Positions 58,788 to 64,000 of a DNA stretch of 64,000 nucleotides are shown here, one piece after another. Numbering within the stretch: position 1 is the stretch's first letter; every line of letters starts with the position of its first letter. The position numbers were made by a program, and so were the translations under genes. Below the pieces are notes generated by a model. It ran no database searches and was not told the origin of the DNA. It saw nothing but the letters and a program-made list of their open reading frames with translations. This stretch comes from CAWCPR01 sp963797475 (GTDB taxonomy: Bacteria; Chloroflexota; Anaerolineae; Anaerolineales; UBA4823): contig CAWCPR010000001.1 of the NCBI GenBank assembly GCA_963797475.1, positions 186,001 through 250,000 of the forward strand, in the 5' to 3' direction.

Positions 58788-59609
58788 TTGGCGACTGAAT
58801 CTGAACTCACCACCCTGCGGATCACCTCCATCCAGGCCCCGAACGCAGACCCGTTCTGCCAGCAGATCGCAGCTTACCTGGCCTCCCGCTTGGAACTAAA
58901 GGTGGAATTCATCAACGATCTCCCCTGGGAACAGCGCGAGCGGCTGCTCGACCTGGGCGAGATGCATGCCGGCTGGATTTGCGGCTTGCCTTACGTGCGA
59001 AAAGCCGACCTGCCTGCGCCAGCCATCGAGCTGCTGGCTGCGCCGGTGATGCAGGCTGCTCGGTATGGCAGACGCCCGGTGTATTTCTCGGACGTGATCG
59101 TCCGCAAGGAAAGCCGCTTCCAGACCTTCAGCGACCTGCGCGGCGCTTCCTGGGCATACAATGAGCCGAATTCGCAGTCCGGATATAACATCACCCGCTA
59201 CCACCTGGCGACCCTGGGGGAAAGAGACGGGTTCTTCGGGCGGGTGATCCAGGCCGGCTCGCACCAGGCCAGCTTGCAAATGGTGCTGGATGGAGAAATC
59301 GACGCCTCTGCCATCGACAGCACCGTGCTGGAGACCGAATTCATAGATCACCCCGAGATCAGGCCCCGTCTGCGCAGCCTGGCAGCCCTGGGTCCCAGCC
59401 CCATCCCGCCCTGGGTGGTGCATACCCGCCTGCCGCTGGCCCTGCGCCAGCGCCTGCACAGCGCTTTTTTAAGCATGGAACACGACCCGCTCGGCCGGGA
59501 AGTCCTGAGAGGCGGCCAGATGATCCGCTTCGTCCCGGTCAGCGATGGCGACTACGATCCAATCCGGGCGATGAGTTGCCTGGCGGAAGACGTGCGCCTG
59601 GAGATTTAA
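58788..59609 (+). CDS. PhnD-like binding protein without signal peptide
   Basis: A 273-aa protein with the fold of phosphonate/phosphite-type substrate-binding proteins. Characteristic blocks are HAGWICGLPYVRKADLPAPA, then WAYNEPNSQSGYNITRYHL and VDPIR-like QASLQMVLDGEIDASAID. It has no signal peptide or lipobox and starts at a TTG next to the transglutaminase-like gene, so it appears cytoplasmic. It may act as an enzyme or sensor rather than a transporter subunit. Ligand unknown. Confidence 0.82.
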   Translation: MATESELTTLRITSIQAPNADPFCQQIAAYLASRLELKVEFINDLPWEQRERLLDLGEMHAGWICGLPYVRKADLPAPAIELLAAPVMQAARYGRRPVYFSDVIVRKESRFQTFSDLRGASWAYNEPNSQSGYNITRYHLATLGERDGFFGRVIQAGSHQASLQMVLDGEIDASAIDSTVLETEFIDHPEIRPRLRSLAALGPSPIPPWVVHTRLPLALRQRLHSAFLSMEHDPLGREVLRGGQMIRFVPVSDGDYDPIRAMSCLAEDVRLEI

Positions 59610-59752
59610 ATTCAGTACAACTGCCTATAGACAGGCGCATTCCAATTCGGTATAGTATAGATAGTGGGTTCGTTTCAGGCTCCTGCGCCTCAACGCCCTG
59701 AAGCGCAGGCGGCCGGTTTGCGTTGTTGGTCGGATCGTGAGGGGAGGCCAAG

Positions 59753-59992
59753 ATGAAAACAGGAGAAGAAGAACTGGCTTCTGCGGGCAGCAGCCAGAGC
59801 CATATGCTGCGTACAGCCTACCACCGCCAGGAAGCTGAGATTCGCGCCGCGGTCTGGCGGCGCTACGAAGTGGAGCTCGCCAGGGCAGGCTTTTTCAAGC
59901 GCTTGCTGCTGCGCCTGCGCATCAGGGGCGAAATCAAGAGCGAGCTGCGCCGCTTTGCCCCGGACGAAGAATTCAGCAAGGGGGAAGGATGA
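59753..59992 (+). CDS. Small basic helical protein
   Basis: A 79-aa protein with GGGGAGG 6 nt before the ATG. It is nearly all helical and rich in Arg/Glu (YHRQEAEIRAAVWRRYEVEL, then FKRLLLRLRIRGEIKSELRR). No membrane segment. It directly precedes the J-protein gene and may be its partner, but nothing specific was recognised. Confidence 0.72.
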   Translation: MKTGEEELASAGSSQSHMLRTAYHRQEAEIRAAVWRRYEVELARAGFFKRLLLRLRIRGEIKSELRRFAPDEEFSKGEG

Positions 59993-60050
59993 GGGGGTTC
60001 GCCCTGAATTTCTTCACAGCCAGCCAGAATCGGGCTATACTTCGACCATT

Positions 60051-60497
60051 GTGGATTATTACCAGATCTTAGGAGTCGATCCTTCTTCCACGCCCAGGCA
60101 GATCAAAGCCGCCTATCGCCAGCTTGCCTTCCGCTACCATCCCGACCGGGCGGCGGAGGCAAACCATCCGGCGGATACAGGCCGTGGTCCTGAGCGCCCG
60201 TCGCAAGCTGGCTTGCTTGCCGGAGCTTGGGAGCGCGGAGCGAGCTCCGCTCGCACTGGCGTTCACGGCCCCCACCCGGAGGGCGGCGGTTCACAGGCCA
60301 GGATGCAGCAGATCAACGAAGCCTACGCTGTGCTTGGCGACCCGTGGAAGCGCCTCCAATACGACTACAACCGGCAATACTACCTTACCCTGCCGCGGAT
60401 CCTGCTCAGGGGTAATTTACGAGGATCCCTGGTCCAAAGCGGATGGGTCTACCCACAATTCCGTTTACTGGGCGGATCCTCCAAGCCCGGGCAATGA
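60051..60497 (+). CDS. DnaJ-like J-domain protein (frameshifted before its membrane tail)
   Basis: A J-domain co-chaperone start: DYYQILGVDPSSTPRQIKAA, then YRQLAFRYHPDRA with the HPD motif that stimulates DnaK. The GTG at 60051 is the natural start. Between helix 3 and helix 4 sits an unusual 30-residue insert encoded by a palindromic DNA element (60180-60270). Helix 4 resumes with MQQINEAYAVLGDPWKRLQY. The frame then breaks in the GGGG run at 60409-60412 and stops at 60497. A normal J-protein would continue into the membrane tail at 60413-60690. Confidence 0.78.
   Translation: MDYYQILGVDPSSTPRQIKAAYRQLAFRYHPDRAAEANHPADTGRGPERPSQAGLLAGAWERGASSARTGVHGPHPEGGGSQARMQQINEAYAVLGDPWKRLQYDYNRQYYLTLPRILLRGNLRGSLVQSGWVYPQFRLLGGSSKPGQ
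60180..60270. repeat. Palindromic insert inside the J-domain gene
   Basis: GGCCGTG (60180-60186) and CACGGCC (60264-60270) bound a 91-nt element. Inside are two perfect hairpins, GCAAGC-TG-GCTTGC and GCGGAGC-GA-GCTCCGC. The element keeps the J-domain frame open and adds about 30 residues of low-complexity sequence. Confidence 0.65.
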
Positions 60498-60690
60498 GCG
60501 CCCGGTATTTTGGAGAGGCGCGAAGCCCCTGGTGCAGTGCTTTGGCATGGGGGTGACCTTACTGGCGGCTGTTACCCTGTTGTGGTCGGCGGCAACCGTC
60601 CAGGCCGACTTGGCGCTGCTCATCTCCGGCGCCTGGTTCTTCCTGATCGTTATCATCAATCTTATCCTGCAGCAAATCAACGGCCTGTAA
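60413..60690 (+). pseudogene. Membrane tail of the J-protein, displaced by a frameshift
   Basis: In the frame reached by adding one G to the run at 60409-60412, the text continues VIYEDPWSKADGSTHNSVYW, then GNERPVFWRGAKPLVQ. Two membrane helices follow (GMGVTLLAAVTLLWSAA; LALLISGAWFFLIVIINLI) to the stop at 60690. The original gene would encode a J-protein of about 213 aa anchored by two helices. Confidence 0.65.
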
Positions 60691-60726
60691 GAGCACGGCG
60701 GTCGTCAAATTAGGAGCGAACCCGGC

Positions 60727-61164
60727 ATGCCCATCTGGAATGTGCAAACCACAACCCAGCGCCTGAATAAGCTTTCTGAGGGGACGATGCTTTCGCACCT
60801 GGGCATCGAAATTATGGAAATCGGCGAAGACAGCCTGACGGCGCGCATGCCGGTGGACGAGCGCACCCGCCAACCGGCCGGGATCCTGCACGGCGGCGCT
60901 TCGGCCACGCTGGCGGAGAGCCTGGGCAGCGTGGCGGCGGCCTTATGCGTGGACCGGTCCAAAAAAATGTGCGTGGGCCTGGAAATCAACGCAAATCACG
61001 TCCGCCCGGTGAAATCCGGGTACGTGACCGGGGTAGCCACGCCCATCCACATCGGCAAATCCACCCAAATCTGGCAAATCCGCATCGAAGATGAAAAAGG
61101 CCAGCTTGTGTGCATCGCCCGGCTGACCCTGGCCGTCCTCGACATCGCCAATGATGTCAAATGA
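60727..61164 (+). CDS. Hotdog-fold thioesterase
   Basis: A 145-aa PaaI/EntH/MenI-type acyl-CoA thioesterase. The active-site block RQPAGILHGGASATLAESLG (H-G-G-A with the catalytic acid E) is typical. NANHVRPVKSGYVTGVATPI completes the hotdog. It probably hydrolyses aryl- or acyl-CoA esters such as DHNA-CoA, but no menaquinone genes adjoin. It converges with the methyltransferase gene at 61215. Confidence 0.92.
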   Translation: MPIWNVQTTTQRLNKLSEGTMLSHLGIEIMEIGEDSLTARMPVDERTRQPAGILHGGASATLAESLGSVAAALCVDRSKKMCVGLEINANHVRPVKSGYVTGVATPIHIGKSTQIWQIRIEDEKGQLVCIARLTLAVLDIANDVK

Positions 61165-61214
61165 CCGGCGCGCAAGAAAGCGCCGGGGATCTCACGCTCT
61201 CCAGTTTTTTCCCC

Positions 61215-62027
61215 TCAAACTTGCGGCTTGCGAGCCACGTAAATCACCCGGCGGGTGAGCGGGCCGGGCGGCAGTAAGCTTTCGAAATCGTGTGCGCCCA
61301 CAGGCTGAAAGCCAGCCTGTACGAGCAAACGCACTACCGTAACAACGGGGTATGTCCGCTGGCGGTGGACTTCCTGGACCGTCCTGCCGCAGCGGGCGAT
61401 GCGCACCCGGCTTGTTTGCAGGCCGCTGCGCGGGTCCAGGCGCATGCTGCGCCAGAAGTGAGCGCCGTCGAGCACGGCATGCTCGTCGCGCGCCTTGAGC
61501 CCGCTCCAGGGTTGGCGCAGAGTGATCATATCGAACACCAGGAAACCGCCCGGTTTCAGACTTGCATTGAACCTGTGCAGGGCGCCCAAGAGCTCTACGG
61601 GCGTGAGCAAGTAATTGAGCGAGTCGAAGTTGCAGGTGAGCAGGTCCATCCGCTCCGGAAGCTGCATGTGGGCGAAATCCTGGCGCAAGTACTGGATGCC
61701 GCCCGCCCCGTTTTTCGCCAAGGCGACCCGCAGCATGGCCCTGGAGCGGTCGATCCCATACAGCCGCCTTACACCGCGGCGCTGCAGGTAGCGCAGAAAC
61801 AAGCCCGTGCCGCAGGCTGCGTCCGCCGCCGAGTGGAAATGGATCCTGTAACGCAGGACCACCCGCTCGAACGCCCGGCGCAGCTTGGGGAAGAACAACC
61901 GGCCGAGCAGCGCATCATAAAGGGACGCCAGGCTGGCGTAAGGCGCCAACCGGCCCGACCGGGTGGAATTCCAATTTCGGATCGGGGCGGTCCTTGTGAC
62001 CCAGCCGGGCGGCGCGCTTCTTTCCAT
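61215..62027 (-). CDS. Class I SAM-dependent methyltransferase
   Basis: A 270-aa Rossmann-fold methyltransferase. Motif I is SAADAACGTGLFLRYLQRRG, motif II is LYGIDRSRAML and motif III is MDLLTCNFDSLNYLLTPVEL, followed by LKPGGFLVFDMITLRQ. The N-terminal part PYASLASLYDALLG is the typical first helix of the UbiE-like group. Substrate unknown. The start is uncertain because about 25 N-terminal residues are poorly conserved in style. Confidence 0.87.
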   Translation of the reverse strand: MERSAPPGWVTRTAPIRNWNSTRSGRLAPYASLASLYDALLGRLFFPKLRRAFERVVLRYRIHFHSAADAACGTGLFLRYLQRRGVRRLYGIDRSRAMLRVALAKNGAGGIQYLRQDFAHMQLPERMDLLTCNFDSLNYLLTPVELLGALHRFNASLKPGGFLVFDMITLRQPWSGLKARDEHAVLDGAHFWRSMRLDPRSGLQTSRVRIARCGRTVQEVHRQRTYPVVTVVRLLVQAGFQPVGAHDFESLLPPGPLTRRVIYVARKPQV

Positions 62028-62032
62028 GGAGA

Positions 62033-63394
62033 TCAGGGCACCGCGCTGGGTGGACCCAGGAAGATAGTGCGGATCGCCGAGCAGAACGCCTGGATCTCCT
62101 TAAGGCGGTTCTTCACGCCGGCCTCGCTTTCCGGTTTGGAACCACCCCCGCGCGATTTTGGCTTGCCTGCGGCGCTGGTTGGATAATAGTGCTGCACCTC
62201 AATTGTGATCACGCTGATGCCGCGCGAAGGCCCCCAGCCCCCCAGGGAGATCCCGCCCTGGATGGTTGACGGGCTGCCGTAAAAACAGGTCGGGGTGCTG
62301 GTGTCCAGCCAGTTGCCTGGCAGGCGGGCGCCTTTTTTCTGGGCGTGGCGCGCCATCGCCAGCGCCAGCTTGCAGTCGGCCTGGGTGCGGGCGTCCGCGG
62401 CCTTATCGCCCTTGGGCGGGTGCGGGTCGGAGAAGATGCCCGGCGCATCTTTGTTGCGCTTCATCAGGGCGGGCATGCTGTGGGCGTGGATGCTGGCGAT
62501 GCGGGTGGGCTTGTAGAAACTGATCAGGCTCAACAAGAATACATTTTCCGTTTCAATCTTCCTGCCCAGGGAATCGACCGGGTTTTTAAGATCGAAGGGC
62601 GTCCCCTTGGCTGGAAATTGGCGATTCGGGTCGGCGCATACGATCTTGCCGTCATCGTTTTTGTATTTTGGACAGCGGGACTTGTCGGTGTAGCGGCCGG
62701 TGTTTGAATCTTCTCCAGGCGCATGCGCCACCTTCCGGGCGACCTGCTCGTTATCCGGGAATAGCACCGGAACGACCAGCGTGTTAAAAAAGGGCGACCT
62801 GGCGGCGGTTTCGTGCAGGCTTTTGACCAGTCGCTTAGCGACTTCGATCCCGGAGAGCTCCGAGCCGTGCACGCCGCCAATGACCAGCGCCCGCTCGTCG
62901 CTCGTACCTGGGAAAAAGAAGGCGTGAATGGCGTTCCCATCGTGGGTTTTGCCCAGGCTAACGATGCAGATGTGCTTGGGTGTCTGGCCGGAAAGCCAGC
63001 GCTTGAAGTCGGAAATCCAGCAAACCGGCAGATCGCGCCACAGTTTTTTGAGATAATCGTCGACTTCCTGCTCGGTTTCTCCCAACCCCGCTCCCGCCAG
63101 ACCCGTGCGAACCGGTTCGGATATCCCAATCGCCGCTTGCAGGCGACTCCAGGTTCCCGGCCCCATGACGCCATCCGCCGGCAGCAATCCATTGCGCTGC
63201 TGCCAGAGCGCCAGCGCCTGAGCGAAGCTCCACACATCCGCTGTTTGGGAAGTCAGGCCGAGCGCGACTGCGAGCCGGCGCGTGTGCGCCTTCCAGCCCA
63301 GCGTACGACCGTAGACCCGGTTCAGGGTTACCGCCCGTTTCCAGGCGCTGGCCGAAAGCGCCTGGCCCCCGGTTTGTGTGCCGCCGATATACAT
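62033..63394 (-). CDS. Peptidoglycan-binding and M14-type zinc carboxypeptidase
   Basis: A 453-aa protein. The N-terminal 20-95 resembles a PG_binding_1 domain (FAQALALWQQRNGLLPADGV, then GPGTWSRLQAAIG). Residues 125-440 match an M14-type carboxypeptidase: zinc ligands H176 and E179 (GGVHGSELSG), a later HAHS and the catalytic E in ITIEVQHYYP. No signal peptide is visible, so export is uncertain. It would trim peptide stems of murein. It is 18 nt downstream of the golvesin-like gene on the same strand. Confidence 0.82.
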   Translation of the reverse strand: MYIGGTQTGGQALSASAWKRAVTLNRVYGRTLGWKAHTRRLAVALGLTSQTADVWSFAQALALWQQRNGLLPADGVMGPGTWSRLQAAIGISEPVRTGLAGAGLGETEQEVDDYLKKLWRDLPVCWISDFKRWLSGQTPKHICIVSLGKTHDGNAIHAFFFPGTSDERALVIGGVHGSELSGIEVAKRLVKSLHETAARSPFFNTLVVPVLFPDNEQVARKVAHAPGEDSNTGRYTDKSRCPKYKNDDGKIVCADPNRQFPAKGTPFDLKNPVDSLGRKIETENVFLLSLISFYKPTRIASIHAHSMPALMKRNKDAPGIFSDPHPPKGDKAADARTQADCKLALAMARHAQKKGARLPGNWLDTSTPTCFYGSPSTIQGGISLGGWGPSRGISVITIEVQHYYPTSAAGKPKSRGGGSKPESEAGVKNRLKEIQAFCSAIRTIFLGPPSAVP

Positions 63395-63412
63395 ATGCGC
63401 CTCCTGCCAGAC

Positions 63413-64000
63413 TCAAGTCCGCAGCAGCCGGAAAGCGTCCGCCACGACCCGGCCGCGAGCCGCGCTGCGCCGGGAAACCTGGAGCGTGAATTCGTCGCCG
63501 GCCTCCAGGTTGAAGGTATGGATGTTCATCCAGGTGTGGGTCGAGGGCAGCGCCAGGGTTTTGCGCGCCATTAATGAGCGCGCGCTTTGATCATAACTCG
63601 CCGAAAGGGTCCGCTGGGATGGATCCCGGTTGGTGGTTGTGACGCTGATCGATACGGTTTTGTTGTTATCGGCGGCTACCGGCCACCAGGCTGCTAAAGA
63701 CCAGCTCCCTTTCTCCGGGATGGTCGCCGAATACTGGACGGAATCGTCGGCCGGGGCTTTTGGATCCGGTTTGGCGTAGAAATATTTCGCCGCGTAGCTC
63801 TGCCTGTGGCTGGGTCCCCAGGCCATCGCCAGGCGGCTTGCTTCACGCCAATTACCGGTCAAGGGCCAGACGTCCAGGGAGTTGTAATCCAAAACGATGC
63901 GCAGCGGTTTCTGGCTGGCCGTGCTGCCGTCCCATTGCAGCAGCGCCATGGAATAATCCCAATCCCAGTAGCCGCCCGGGTCGCCGTGGTCCGTGCCGCG
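63413..64000 (-). CDS. Golvesin-like domain protein, partial (possibly amidase)
   Basis: Continues off the right edge; the frame is open at 64000 and reads GTDHGDPGGYWDWDYS before the first Met (63949). DPGGYWDWD recalls the C-terminal part of amidase_2 domains (DPGxYFDWD). Residues after it (YSATIPEKGSWSLAAWWPVA, then NIHTFNLEAGDEFTLQVS) match the beta-sandwich C-terminal domain of golvesin-like proteins. It may be an N-acetylmuramoyl-L-alanine amidase working with the M14-type peptidase. This is inference. Confidence 0.6.
   Translation of the reverse strand, partial: RGTDHGDPGGYWDWDYSMALLQWDGSTASQKPLRIVLDYNSLDVWPLTGNWREASRLAMAWGPSHRQSYAAKYFYAKPDPKAPADDSVQYSATIPEKGSWSLAAWWPVAADNNKTVSISVTTTNRDPSQRTLSASYDQSARSLMARKTLALPSTHTWMNIHTFNLEAGDEFTLQVSRRSAARGRVVADAFRLLRT

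Noticed and set aside
61290..62186. 298-codon plus-strand ORF
   Set aside because: It is antisense to the methyltransferase, which has a clear motif I.
62033..64000. Contractile injection system remnant
   Set aside because: A PG-binding peptidase and golvesin-like protein alone are not evidence; no sheath, tube or baseplate gene is visible.
1..64000. tRNA, rRNA, prophage or transposase genes
   Set aside because: None was recognised by eye; short tRNAs could be missed without a covariance search.

Overview
The window looks like a chromosomal segment of a Chloroflexota bacterium, most likely of the Anaerolineae type. This is inference from gene content: MalF/MalG-type sugar importers, several DinB-fold proteins, MNT/HEPN remnants, PAS/GAF/HD-GYP signalling proteins, and a secreted beta-propeller protein ending in a hydrophobic LP-containing tail. 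No rRNA or tRNA gene was seen to anchor the assignment. The DNA is GC-rich by eye, and GTG and TTG starts with short overlaps between neighbours are common. No prophage, transposase or CRISPR array was recognised.

Layout. 1-1.9 kb: the end of a sugar ABC permease operon (MalF-type fragment, MalG-type, DUF624/YesL-like). 2-8.2 kb: a lipoprotein, small membrane proteins, a GNAT acetyltransferase, a FAD oxidoreductase and an AadA-like nucleotidyltransferase. 8.3-8.8 kb: an MNT nucleotidyltransferase with a broken HEPN partner behind an inverted-repeat promoter. 9-28.8 kb: a long plus-strand run of small soluble enzymes and detoxification or repair-like proteins: inositol-phosphatase family, class III nucleotidyl cyclase, bacterioferritin, CPBP protease, TfoX-like, three DinB-fold proteins, three GNAT proteins, nitroreductase, lincosamide-nucleotidyltransferase-like protein, SDR, HAD, methyltransferase, MFS exporter, MsrA, cupin and a ClpP-like protein. 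29.4-36.7 kb: a signalling operon with a dCache/HAMP/PAS/PAS histidine kinase, two stand-alone receivers, a REC-GGDEF and a REC-PAS-PAS-GAF-GAF-HD-GYP. 36.9-45.1 kb, minus strand: a LacI-controlled sugar module with binding protein, two permeases, two GH4 6-phospho-glycosidases and a BadF-type kinase. 45.8-52.1 kb, minus strand: another REC-PAS-PAS-GAF-HD-GYP protein and a NarX/NarL-like pair whose kinase begins with a MEDS domain. 52.1-52.9 kb: an AT-rich stretch with no recognisable long gene, holding a leucine-rich 23-codon ORF and an orphan terminator. 52.9-61.2 kb: quinone oxidoreductase, large secreted propeller protein, GntR-type regulator, transglutaminase-like protein, a PhnD-like protein without signal peptide, a membrane J-protein and a hotdog thioesterase. 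61.2-64 kb, minus strand: a methyltransferase, then a peptidoglycan-binding/M14 carboxypeptidase and a partial golvesin-like, possibly amidase, protein.

How it fits together. The sugar module suggests ABC import of a disaccharide, cytoplasmic phosphorylation by the BadF-type kinase and NAD-dependent hydrolysis by GH4 enzymes, replacing the usual PTS route. The two signalling regions would both make and degrade cyclic di-GMP. Between the working genes lie relics: a HEPN protein and an aldo/keto reductase that each keep both ends but have lost the middle, and fragments of an ECF sigma factor, a LuxR regulator and two exported proteins. Three otherwise convincing genes carry single-base frameshifts, mostly in homopolymers. 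Two families of dispersed palindromic repeats are scattered through intergenic DNA.
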